64,000 nucleotides of DNA from Coriobacteriaceae bacterium AF45-21 (GTDB lineage Bacteria > Actinomycetota > Coriobacteriia > Coriobacteriales > Coriobacteriaceae): assembly GCA_027682925.1 (NCBI GenBank), contig JAQCYU010000004.1, forward strand, positions 62,001-126,000, read 5' to 3'. The position numbers were made by a program, and so were the translations under genes. The notes beneath the pieces were generated by a model. It was given only the letters and a program-made list of their open reading frames with translations, was not told the DNA's origin and did not search any database. Shown here piece after piece: positions 27,065 through 36,792 of this stretch. Positions within the stretch are counted from its first letter, which is position 1, and every line of letters starts with the position of its first letter.

Positions 27065-29182
27065 ATGGCATCTGCTGTGAAGCGTGACGGTCGCGCCGTG
27101 GTGACCACATGCGGGGGATGCTATGCCGATTGCGCCTTTGCGGCCCATGTTGAGGATGGGCGCGTGGTGGCCGAGTTGCCGGTGCCGGGGCATCCGTGCG
27201 CGGCGGCGTGCCTGTGCGCCCGCGGACGGCATCGTCTGGCAATGCCGTTTGACGAGCGCGACCGCATCGTGCACCCCATGCGACGCCGCCGGGATGGCTC
27301 GGGGTTCGATGCGATTTCCTGGGACGAGGCGTTTGCCCAGATTGCCGAGCGCCTTTTGGGGATTGTCGACGAGCACGGGCCCCGTGCGCTGGGCATGACG
27401 CTCGGCGTGCCTTCGTTCGACCGCTACTGGGCGTATCGCTTTATGCATGCACTGGGCTCGCCCAACGTGTACGGTGCCGATGGCGCCTGCGAGGTAAGCC
27501 GACTTACCGGTTGGGAGCACAGCCTGGGCTATAGTCCCGCCTCCGACCTGGCGCATACCGACTGCATCATGTACCTGGGGCGTTCCATCGTCGATTCGTC
27601 GACGATGGCGGCCGTTGATGCGCTCAACGATGCCCGTCGCCGTGGGGCAAAGATCATCGTAGTTGACCCCCGGCGCAGTGGCTCGGCCGCGCTTGCCGAC
27701 CGCTGGCTGCGCGTGCGTCCCGGATGCGATCTGGCGCTGCTGCTGGGCATTGCCCATGTGCTCATTGCCGAGGACTTGTATGACCACGAGTTCGTGAACC
27801 GCTATGCCACGGGGTTTGATGAGCTGGCGCAGGCGGCTGCTGTTTGGACGCCTGAATGGGCTGAGTCGATGTGCGACGTGCCGGCCGTAGAGATTACCGC
27901 CACGGCGCGCGATCTGGCTGCCGCCGCGCCTGCTGCTGTGGTGGATGCGGGCTTTCATGGCGGCATCGGTATCGCGTATGCCAATAGCACCCAGACCGCG
28001 CGCGCTATCTGCTTGGTCGATGTGCTGCTGGGCTGCATCGGGCATGCGGGCGGCGCGCTCAATCCGCCCACGCCGCTCGTGTTGGGCGACCTCGATCTCG
28101 CACGCTTTGCGACGCCGCCGGTGCCGCGCGGGCCCAAGCTGGGGTCCGAGCGCTATCCACTGGTCGATCCGGTGCGCGGCCTGTGCACGACCATCGGTCA
28201 GTCGATTCTTGCCGGCGATTTGCGTGGGCTCATCGTCTATGCCAGTAACCCCGGTGCGGGCTATGGCAATGCACAGGCTTGGTTGGGTATTTTGCAGCGG
28301 CTCGACTTGCTCGTGACGATTGATATTCGTTGGTCCGAGACGGCGCGTGCTTCTGACTTCGTGCTGCCCGACGTGACGTATCTGGAGGCCGACCGCGGTG
28401 TGGGCACAGTCGTGGGCGCCAACGATGCGCGTGTGTTCTACCGCAATGCCGTGTTGCCCGTGCAGCATGACGACACGCGTCCCGGTCGGGAGATTTTTGC
28501 CGGTCTGGCGCAGGCGTGTGGTGTGGGCGAGTACTTCCAGTTTACGTCCGACGATCTGGCGGCTGCCCAGGTGGCGCCTTTTGGGATCAATCTGGACGAG
28601 CTCAAGGAGCGCGGCTGGGCCGACACGGGTGTTGCATTGCCGTCGCGTACGGGCGAGCCGGCGATCCCCTTGAATGGCGGCAAAATTGCGCTGGCAAGCG
28701 ACGTATGGGAACGAGCCGGCCTGGGTCGTGTACCCAACTGGATCGCTCCCATGGTGGAGCCTGGCCCGGGGATGTTTCGCCTCATTAGCGGCAACCGTCC
28801 CTTTGAGTCGCATACCTCGCGAAGGCTTGCGGCCCAAGGTGCCGCCGAGGCTGGATCGGACCTGGATGCCGTGCAGATGAATGCCGATGCTGCTGCGCAC
28901 ATGGGCATCGCCGATGGCGAGGTCGTTGAGCTCGTGAGCGATATGGGCCGCGACCGCGTGCGCGTGGAGACGACGCCCTATCTGCATCCGGCGTGCATCT
29001 TCACGTCGGCTGCTCCTGGTGGGCGTTCGTTTGGCACCGGCGTGGATGGCGCCCAAGCGCTCGGCGTTGGCCCGCTCGACCATACACCGTTGCGTTGGGA
29101 CCCGTTGACGGGCGCCGCGCTCACCCAGGAAAACGCCGTTCGCGTGGAAAAGATCGCGGCGCGCGAGGATAATAGCGATTGA
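27065..29182 (+). CDS. Molybdopterin (bis-MGD) oxidoreductase, DMSO reductase family, orphan
   Basis: 705 aa. A cluster-binding N-terminus (Cys16, Cys19, Cys23 and Cys51, with additional Cys45 and Cys49) is followed by DAISWDEAF, the molybdenum-ligand region GADGACEVSRLTG (Cys142, same position as Sec140 in FdhF) and KIIVVDPRRSGSAALAD. Later, SGNRPFESHTSRR and VTYLEADRG belong to the cofactor-binding half. Cys at the ligand position groups it with thiosulfate/polysulfide reductase-like or Cys formate dehydrogenase-like enzymes. It has no twin-arginine signal and no ferredoxin or membrane partner nearby, so acceptor and substrate are unknown. ATG at 27065 follows AAAGGGG; an upstream in-frame ATG at 27047 is possible. 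Confidence 0.8.
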   Translation: MASAVKRDGRAVVTTCGGCYADCAFAAHVEDGRVVAELPVPGHPCAAACLCARGRHRLAMPFDERDRIVHPMRRRRDGSGFDAISWDEAFAQIAERLLGIVDEHGPRALGMTLGVPSFDRYWAYRFMHALGSPNVYGADGACEVSRLTGWEHSLGYSPASDLAHTDCIMYLGRSIVDSSTMAAVDALNDARRRGAKIIVVDPRRSGSAALADRWLRVRPGCDLALLLGIAHVLIAEDLYDHEFVNRYATGFDELAQAAAVWTPEWAESMCDVPAVEITATARDLAAAAPAAVVDAGFHGGIGIAYANSTQTARAICLVDVLLGCIGHAGGALNPPTPLVLGDLDLARFATPPVPRGPKLGSERYPLVDPVRGLCTTIGQSILAGDLRGLIVYASNPGAGYGNAQAWLGILQRLDLLVTIDIRWSETARASDFVLPDVTYLEADRGVGTVVGANDARVFYRNAVLPVQHDDTRPGREIFAGLAQACGVGEYFQFTSDDLAAAQVAPFGINLDELKERGWADTGVALPSRTGEPAIPLNGGKIALASDVWERAGLGRVPNWIAPMVEPGPGMFRLISGNRPFESHTSRRLAAQGAAEAGSDLDAVQMNADAAAHMGIADGEVVELVSDMGRDRVRVETTPYLHPACIFTSAAPGGRSFGTGVDGAQALGVGPLDHTPLRWDPLTGAALTQENAVRVEKIAAREDNSD

Positions 29183-29183
29183 T

Positions 29184-29212
29184 TGACTCAGCCGATCGAA
29201 TTGGCTGATAGT
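29184..29212 (+). promoter_or_regulatory. Possible promoter of selA
   Basis: TTGACT (29184-29189) and TGATAG (29207-29212) are 17 bases apart, 47 bases before the selA ATG. The spacer contains a TCAGCC/GGCTGA dyad which could be a regulator site or a weak terminator for the previous gene. Confidence 0.4.
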
Positions 29213-29258
29213 TTGACGTTCGAACGATTGATTCACCTTTGGTTTTGAAAGGCCGCAC

Positions 29259-30716
29259 ATGAGCGATAGCCAGAACATGTCCGATGAGGTGCGCGCCCGC
29301 CTGCGCGCCATTCCATCCGTCAACGAGCTGCTTGCCGAGTGGCCGGTAGTGAAGGCGGCGGGGGAGACCTGCGACGCGGTGGTGCATGCCGCCGTCACGG
29401 CCGAGCTCGACGAGGAGCGCGCTGCGATTCGTGCCGGTGCCGCCCCGCGCTCTAAACGCGACCTGGCTTCGGCCATCGAGTGGCGTGCGCACCGCTCCGC
29501 GTTGCCGAGCCTGCGCCCTGCCGTCAACGCTACGGGCGTGGTCATCCATACCAACTTGGGTCGTGCCCCGCTCGCGGAGTCGGCGGCAAAGGCCGTGGCT
29601 GAGGTCGCGCGCGGGTACAGCACGCTCGAGTACAGCGTGGACACCTGCTCGCGTGGTTCGCGCAAGGAACATGCCGCGCAGCTGATCCGCTCGCTTACCG
29701 GTGCTGAGGACGCGCTCGTGGTCAACAACAACGCCGCCGCGGTGCTGCTGGTGCTGGCGACCCATGCCGCAGACAAGGAGGTCATCGTCAGCCGCGGCGA
29801 GCTTGTCGAGATTGGCGGCAGCTTCCGCATCCCCGATGTCATGGCGGCTTCGGGCGCCAAACTCGTCGAGGTCGGCGCCACCAACCGCACTCACCTGGCA
29901 GATTATGAGCAAGCCATTACGCCCGATACGGCGATGATCCTTAAGGTCCATCCTTCCAACTATCGCATCGAGGGTTTTCACGAGGAGGTGGGCTCTCGGG
30001 AGCTTGCCGCTCTGGCCCACAAGCATGGCCTGCTGTTCTACGAGGACCAGGGGTCGGGCGCGCTGTTGCCCGACGACATCTTGGTGCGCGGCGGCGAAGA
30101 AACCACGCCGGCTTCGGTAGCGGCGGGGCTCGATCTGGTGTCGTGCTCGGGCGATAAACTGCTCGGTGCCGCACAGGCGGGCATTATCATGGGCCGTCGC
30201 GATCTGGTCCAGGCCTGCGGCGCACATCCGCTTATGCGCGCCCTGCGCCCGGGCAAACTGGCTCTGTCGGCGCTCGAGGCCACGCTGCGTATCTACATGG
30301 ACGGCGCCGATGTTGCCCATCGCGATATTCCGGTGCTCAGCATGCTTACGCTACCGCAGGCCCATTTGGAACGACGTGCCCGCAAGCTGCGCGATCGTAT
30401 GGTCGCCGGGCTCGATAAGGCGGGTTGCCCGTGCGCCGTGCAGGTGGAGATCGTCGAGGAATCGTCGACCCCCGGTGGCGGCTCGCTGCCTACTGTGGAG
30501 CTGCCCACGATGTGCGTTGCCGTGCGTCTTGTTGACGCGCGCCTGACGGTCGATGCGCTCAAGCGCTCGCTCGTCCAAGATTTCGACACGCCGGTCGTCA
30601 CGCGCGCCTCGCACGATCGCGTCCTGTTTGACGTACGCACACTCGTGGGCGACCGCGATATCGAGACGGCGGCATTGACGCTCGTCGCGTGCGTTGAGAA
30701 GGCGATTGCTCGATGA
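29259..30716 (+). CDS. selA: L-seryl-tRNA(Sec) selenium transferase
   Basis: 485 aa PLP enzyme converting seryl-tRNA(Sec) to selenocysteyl-tRNA(Sec) with selenophosphate. Features: RPAVNATGVVIHTNLGRAPL (about 87-106), VNNNAAAVLL, TNRTHLADYE, FYEDQGSGAL and the PLP lysine in SCSGDKLLGAAQAG (about 300). A GGAIGS-like stretch is present as ESSTPGGGSLPTVELP (about 410). The length is typical for bacterial SelA. GAAAGG precedes the ATG. Its stop overlaps the start of selB (ATGA), so the two are coupled. With SelB, selC and SelD all present, the window encodes a full selenocysteine pathway. Confidence 0.95.
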   Translation: MSDSQNMSDEVRARLRAIPSVNELLAEWPVVKAAGETCDAVVHAAVTAELDEERAAIRAGAAPRSKRDLASAIEWRAHRSALPSLRPAVNATGVVIHTNLGRAPLAESAAKAVAEVARGYSTLEYSVDTCSRGSRKEHAAQLIRSLTGAEDALVVNNNAAAVLLVLATHAADKEVIVSRGELVEIGGSFRIPDVMAASGAKLVEVGATNRTHLADYEQAITPDTAMILKVHPSNYRIEGFHEEVGSRELAALAHKHGLLFYEDQGSGALLPDDILVRGGEETTPASVAAGLDLVSCSGDKLLGAAQAGIIMGRRDLVQACGAHPLMRALRPGKLALSALEATLRIYMDGADVAHRDIPVLSMLTLPQAHLERRARKLRDRMVAGLDKAGCPCAVQVEIVEESSTPGGGSLPTVELPTMCVAVRLVDARLTVDALKRSLVQDFDTPVVTRASHDRVLFDVRTLVGDRDIETAALTLVACVEKAIAR

Positions 30717-32680
30717 GTGAGGTTCAAACGCTGGTGGAGTGCCCCGTTATCGTTGGCACGGCGGGCCACGTTGACCACGGTAAGTCCGCACTGATCGAGG
30801 CGCTGACCGGCAAGAATCCCGACCGTCTGGAGGTCGAGCGCCGTCGCGGTATGACCGTGGAGCTTGGCTTTGGCGAGCTGGCGCTGCCGAGCGGCAAGAT
30901 CGTCGGCCTGGTCGACGTGCCGGGCCACGCGCATTACCTGCGCGCCATGGTGCAGGGTGCCACGGGCATTGATGTTGCCGTGTTGGTGATCTCTGCCGTC
31001 GAGGGCGTGATGCCGCAGACCCGCGAGCACGTGCACGTGCTGGAGCTGCTGGGCGTTACGCATATGGTGGTGGCGCTGACTATGTGTGACCTGGCCGATG
31101 TCGAGATGACCGAGCTTGCCGAGCTCGATGTCGATGACTTTTTGTCGGGTACCGTGTTTGCGGGCGCGCCGATTGTGCCCGTGTCGTCTAAGACGGGCGG
31201 AGGGGATCGACGGGCTGCTTGCGGTGCTCGACGAGCAGGTAAGTGCCTGCTGGGATGCCTGCCGCGACCGTGCCGAGCGCACCGATGCCGCGCCGCGCCT
31301 GCCGATTGACCGCTGCTTTACGATTAAGGGCGTCGGCACTGTCGTAACGGGAACGCTTCACGATGCGCCGGTTGCGGTGGGCGACGAGCTGATGGCTTTG
31401 CCGTCGCGTACGGTCTGTCGCGTGCGCGGGATTCAGGTGCATGGCGATACGCCGCGAGCACTGCCTGGGCAACGCGTGGCGCTCAACCTGGTTGGTGACG
31501 GTGTCTCGGCGCTTGACCGTGGCGAGATGCTGGGCGTGGCGGACCGCTTTGGCCAGACGTTGCGCTTTATGATGACGTTCACCTACCTGGCCGCGAGGGC
31601 ACCAAGCCGCGCGTGCTCGAGTCGGGCGCGCGTGCGCATGTGATGGCCGGCACGGCCGAGGTCGTCGGCCGCATCATGCTTTTGGAGGGCGAGGCCCCCA
31701 TGGCGGTGGGCGAGACCCGTACCGTGCAGGTGCGCCTGGAGGAGCCGCTGCCGCTGTGTGCCGGAGACCATGCCGTGGTGCTGTCGTATTCGCCCGTTAT
31801 GCTTATTGGCGGCGGGCGCGTGCTGCTTTCGCGCTGCCGTCGCTCGCGCGAGCTTGCCGAAGGAGAGCGTACGCTGTATGCGGCGCTCGAGTCCGGCGAT
31901 ATCGCGGGCGGTGTGGGCGCTTGGCTGGCGCTGCAGACGCTGCCGGTTACGGTGGTTGATGTTGCCGAGGCTTTGGATTTTGGTGTCGGCGAGGTCGATG
32001 CCGCACTGCGCGGGTTGGTGGCGCAGGGCTCCGTTCGCAAGCTTGCCGTGGGTGATGCGTGCCTCTTGGCGGACGCCGTGGCGCTCGACGCCGCGATGGA
32101 TGCACTGACGGCGACCTTGTCATCCATGCACGCGGCGGCTCCCAAGGAGACGGGCTTTACGCCCGGCGCCGTTGCCCATGCTGCGTGGCCTGCCGCTGAT
32201 GAAGGCGTTGCCGCGGCTCTGATTGCCGAGGGCTGCTCGCGTGGCGTGTGTGCCTCCGAGGGCGCCGAGGTATTCGACCCGCACTCCGCTGCCGCCGCGG
32301 CGCGTGTGGTGCGCGAGGCCTGCGAACGTATCGTTGCCTTGCTGGACGAAGCTGGCCTCGATGCGCCGACGTTGCCAGAGGTAGGCGAGCAACTGCAGCT
32401 CGATCGCGACACCATGACGCGAGCTCTGCGCGAGCTTTCGCTTAACCGTTCCATCGTGAAGATCGAGCGCGACGTTGCCCTGTCTGCTGCCGTCGAGGCC
32501 CATGCGCGCGAGCTTGTTGCCGCCGCCATTGAGGCAGCCGGTGGCGCTGCCACCACGAGCGTGCTGCGCGAGGCCCTTGGCGTGTCGCGTAAACGCGCCA
32601 TCAGCATCTTGGAGCACCTGGATGCCGTGCGCTTTACGGTGCTCGATAAGGAAGCCGGCGGCCTGAGGTCCCTACGCTAG
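30713..32680 (+). CDS. selB: Selenocysteine-specific elongation factor SelB, two frameshifts
   Basis: Delivers Sec-tRNA to UGA codons that carry a SECIS. The GTPase domain shows GTAGHVDHGKSALIEALTG, VDVPGHAHYLRAM (G3) and TMCDLADVEM in place of NKxD-like G4, with RRRGMTVELGFG (switch). After two single-base errors, near 31200 (a GG-rich stretch with one extra G, or two missing) and near 31590 (GGGC read as GGC), the protein continues into domain II-III (TIKGVGTVVTGTLHD) and a long C-terminal winged-helix part that binds SECIS. Corrected length is about 655 aa. Both errors lie in conserved regions, so they are probably artefacts in a gene needed for FdhF. Confidence 0.87.
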
Positions 32681-32706
32681 GCCGTTCACCCGCCCCCGTC
32701 TCCTCA

Positions 32707-32771
32707 GTTGCGGTGAAATAGTTCCTAGTTGGGGGCTTTGGCAGCAAAAACAGGAACTATTCCACCTCAAC
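32707..32771. repeat. Interspersed palindromic repeat, family D
   Basis: Two 20-bp arms (GTTGCGGTGAAATAGTTCCT and AGGAACTATTCCACCTCAAC) differ from perfect complementarity at two positions. The first 14 bases are identical to the family D copy at 48046. It separates selB from selC. Confidence 0.75.
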
Positions 32772-32829
32772 TTCTTGCTCGTCTTTATGGGATGGGGCCT
32801 GTTCGGTTTGGTAAAATACGCCCGCACTT

Positions 32830-32926
32830 GGGAACGGATGGGCTCCGGTGGGCTCCGCGGTCCTCAAAACCGTTGCGAGGCGTGCAAAACGTCTTGGATG
32901 TGTTCGATTCACATACGTTCCCGCCA
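32830..32926 (+). tRNA. selC: tRNA-Sec (anticodon TCA)
   Basis: 97 bases. Acceptor GGGAACG/CGTTCCC then G and CCA; D-arm GGGCT/GGCTC; anticodon stem GCGGT/ACCGT with loop CCTCAAA, so the anticodon is TCA at 32864-32866, reading UGA. A long variable arm AGGCGT/ACGTCT with loop GCAAA, and a 5-bp T-stem ATGTG/CACAT with loop TTCGATT. The extended acceptor plus long variable arm is typical of selenocysteine tRNA. It lies just after selB, completing the selA-selB-selC set. The eighth acceptor pair (G with A) is not canonical. Confidence 0.9.
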
Positions 32927-33080
32927 TACGCTACCAGCGCTTTTGTGCTCGCGGTCTTGCTGCGTGCCGCAAAGGCGCTGTTTTGTTTTTGCACGAGCTT
33001 TTCGTAGCGCCGTTATTTCGGCGGCTGTATTTAGCTTCGTGCACCGGGTTTCGAGCATGCCGATGGAGGTGTTTTGCCGT

Positions 33081-33713
33081 ATGACTACCGTAAGACGGGC
33101 CGATCTTTCTTGTGTCGTTCAAGCGGGCGGGTTGTCGTCGCGCATGGGCTGCGATAAGGCTCGCATGGCGTTTTGCGGCGAGCCGCTCATCGAGCGCGTG
33201 CTGGGTCGGCTGGCGCCAATTGCCGGCGAGTTGGTTGTGACGACTTCGCGTCCCAGCGAGCTTGCCTATCTTGAGGAGCACGCGTTTGGCGGCCTGGTGC
33301 CGCGTGTAGTGGCGGACCTTGAGGGGTCGGCGGGCGCCATGCGCGGCATCGCGAGCTCGCTGGCTGCGGCCCGATTGCCGCTCGTGGCGATCGTCGCCTG
33401 CGACATGCCGTTTGTCTCGCCGGAACTCATCGGCGCGCTTGCCGATTGTGTTGAGGCCGAGGCGCTCGACGTGTGCGTGCCGCACGAGGAGCGGGGGATT
33501 GAGCCGCTTTGCGCCGTCTGGCGCCGTGACGCATGTGCGCCGGCCGCCCAAGAGCTGCTTGCCTGCGACCGCCAGCGCATTCGCTGCCTGATCAATCGCG
33601 TTCGGGCTGGTTATATGGATGAGCCGCAGATCGTTCAGGCCGCGGGCTCGACGCTCTGCTTCGAGAACGTCAATACGCCCGAGGAGTTTGCGGCGGCCGA
33701 GTTGCTCGCCTAG
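33081..33713 (+). CDS. mobA: Molybdenum cofactor nucleotidyltransferase, MobA-like
   Basis: 210 aa. The N-terminal CVVQAGGLSSRMGCDKARM is the nucleotide-binding signature of MobA-type proteins, and VAIVACDMPFVSPELI carries the metal-binding Asp. MobA attaches GMP to molybdopterin for bis-MGD enzymes such as FdhF and the orphan oxidoreductase; the related MocA attaches CMP for hydroxylases such as the one at 36792. The segment EERGIEPLCAVWRR favours MobA, but I cannot separate the two with certainty. ATG at 33081 follows GGAGGT by ten bases; an upstream ATG at 33058 is possible. Confidence 0.75.
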   Translation: MTTVRRADLSCVVQAGGLSSRMGCDKARMAFCGEPLIERVLGRLAPIAGELVVTTSRPSELAYLEEHAFGGLVPRVVADLEGSAGAMRGIASSLAAARLPLVAIVACDMPFVSPELIGALADCVEAEALDVCVPHEERGIEPLCAVWRRDACAPAAQELLACDRQRIRCLINRVRAGYMDEPQIVQAAGSTLCFENVNTPEEFAAAELLA

Positions 33714-33728
33714 ACGATTGGAGTTGCC

Positions 33729-34126
33729 ATGTCTCATGATATTTGTCCCGACACGGGAGAACCTTGCACTTGCGACGGGTCCGAACCCTGTACCTGCGGT
33801 TGCGGTGGCTGTGGACACACTGCGGAAGAGGAAGCGGCCGCCGCGGCGTATCGTGATGCACACCGCGAAGGCCCGTCCGGTGATGCTCTCGACCATGAAC
33901 GTAAGATCATCGTTTCGTTCGATAGCACCTTCGATGTGATGGAATGCGAACAGCTGTGTCTTGCCGCCGGCGTGCCTGGGCGCATCATGCCGCTGCCCGA
34001 AAGGTCCATACCGCCGGCTGCGGGCTGTGCTGGGCCATGCCGTTCTCCGGCGATGCCCTCGCCGCCTTCCGCGCCGCCACCGAGGGCCGCATAACCCCAG
34101 CCGACTACCATCAGCTCGTCCTCTAG
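33729..34126 (+). CDS. DUF3343 domain protein with cysteine-rich N-terminus, frameshifted
   Basis: Second DUF3343 protein of the window, about 132 aa corrected. Residues 1-30 hold seven cysteines (positions 6, 13, 15, 21, 23, 25, 28) plus two His, an arrangement that suggests metal or chalcogen binding and is absent from the first copy at 7107. The DUF3343 core follows (IVSFDSTFDVMECEQLCLAAG, then GRIMPLP). Near 34001 one A of an A-run seems missing; the next frame gives HTAGCGLCWAMPFSG and ends at 34126. The same TTGGAGTTGCCATG leader is used as in copy 1. It follows mobA by 15 bases, linking it to molybdenum cofactor or hydroxylase maturation. Confidence 0.75.
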
Positions 34127-34134
34127 CCGTCAAC

Positions 34135-34169
34135 ACCACCACAAAGGTGCCTGTCCCCTTTGTGGTGGT
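34135..34169. repeat. GGGACAG-type hairpin repeat, family F copy 1
   Basis: Perfect 13-bp arms ACCACCACAAAGG/CCTTTGTGGTGGT around TGCCTGTCC. A similar core, AAAGG...CTGTCC...CCTTT, recurs at 48345-48377. It lies just after the DUF3343 stop and could also serve as a terminator, though no T-run follows. Confidence 0.6.
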
Positions 34170-34322
34170 TTCGAAACGTGCGGGAAACAGCTTCGAAACA
34201 CGCAATTTGTACGTCAGCTGTTCAAAAACGCTTCTACCTGCATCGTAATCAAAATGAAACATCCGCCCGCGGTCTTATTCGTAACTTTGCCGCAACAGTG
34301 CGATATTATCCATACTCGATAA

Positions 34323-35737
<1,415 letters not shown>

Positions 35738-35782
35738 ATCCAGCTTGACATAGCTCCGCACAGCACCAGCTGATGCGCCTAA

Positions 35783-35814
35783 GGCTCCCGGCAATTCCTG
35801 CCGGGAGCCTTTTT
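35783..35814 (+). terminator. Rho-independent terminator after gdhA
   Basis: Perfect 11-bp stem GGCTCCCGGCA/TGCCGGGAGCC, loop ATTCC, then TTTTT. Confidence 0.9.
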
Positions 35815-35877
35815 CTATGGTGGTGAGGGTCGTGCGCCCTCGTTTGGTACACTTAGGAGTACTGGACAAGTAAAGAG

Positions 35878-36792
35878 ATGGGGGAGAACGTGCTCAAGTT
35901 CGGTACCTACGTCCGTGTTGGAAACGCGGCCGAAGCCTATGAGCTCTTACAGAAGAACCGCAACAACAAGATTGTGGGCGGCGGCATCTGGATGCGCCTG
36001 GGATCGCGTCGCGTGGCGACGGCGATTGACCTTTCGGCCTGCGGACTCGATCAGATTGAGGAGACCGAGACCGAGTTTCGCATCGGTGCCATGTGCACCC
36101 TGCGCCAGCTCGAGCGTCATGCCGGGCTCAACGTGCTTGTCAACAATGTTTTTGAGTTCGCCGTCCACGACATCGTGGGCGTGCAGCTGCGCAATACCGC
36201 CACGGTGGGCGGTAGCATCTACGGCCGCTTTGGCTTCTCGGACGTGCTTTCGGCCTTTTTGGCGCTCGACTCGTACGTTGAGCTGACGGGTGCCGGCCGC
36301 GTGCCGCTCGCCGAGTTTGTGAACATGGGCTACGTGCGCGACGTGATCGAGCATGTTGTGGTCGTTAAGCATGACTACCGCGCAAGCTACGAGGCCGTAC
36401 GCAAGGCCGCGACCGACTTCCCATCCCTAAATGTCACCGCCGCCTGGTGGGATAACAGCTGGCATGTCACCGTGGGCGCCCGCCCGCTGCGCGCAACCCT
36501 GCTGCAGGGCGAGGCGTGTGGCCTCACCAGCGAGCAGCCTTCCGAGGACGAGCTGTGCGCCCTTGCCGCATCCGTGCGTGCCCTGAGCTACGGCACCAAC
36601 ATGTGGGGCTCGGCCGACTACCGCCGCCGCATCTCGGCCCCGCTGGCGATTCAGGCCGTGCGCCGCGCCGCCGGCATTGAGCTTTCGGCCGCGCTTGCCC
36701 GCGAGCTCGAGACCGTTCAGGTCCCCAAGTTTGCCACGGACGAGTATTCCTGCCGCCGCGTGCCCGGCGTCGATTCTAGCGAGGTGCGCTAA
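35878..36792 (+). CDS. Molybdenum hydroxylase FAD-binding subunit
   Basis: 304 aa, CoxM/XdhB/YgfM-like. The FAD motif region NKIVGGGIWMRLGSR (about 30-44) and QLRNTATVGGSIYGRFGFSD (about 101-120) are visible, followed by a CO-dehydrogenase-flavoprotein-like C-terminal domain. Its stop overlaps the ATG of the Mo subunit, so the two make one enzyme. The pairing of this subunit with a fused 2Fe-2S/Moco subunit resembles E. coli YgfM-YgfN (probable purine or selenate-related hydroxylase) more than three-subunit xanthine dehydrogenase. Substrate unknown; a purine is a reasonable guess. Confidence 0.8.
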   Translation: MGENVLKFGTYVRVGNAAEAYELLQKNRNNKIVGGGIWMRLGSRRVATAIDLSACGLDQIEETETEFRIGAMCTLRQLERHAGLNVLVNNVFEFAVHDIVGVQLRNTATVGGSIYGRFGFSDVLSAFLALDSYVELTGAGRVPLAEFVNMGYVRDVIEHVVVVKHDYRASYEAVRKAATDFPSLNVTAAWWDNSWHVTVGARPLRATLLQGEACGLTSEQPSEDELCALAASVRALSYGTNMWGSADYRRRISAPLAIQAVRRAAGIELSAALARELETVQVPKFATDEYSCRRVPGVDSSEVR

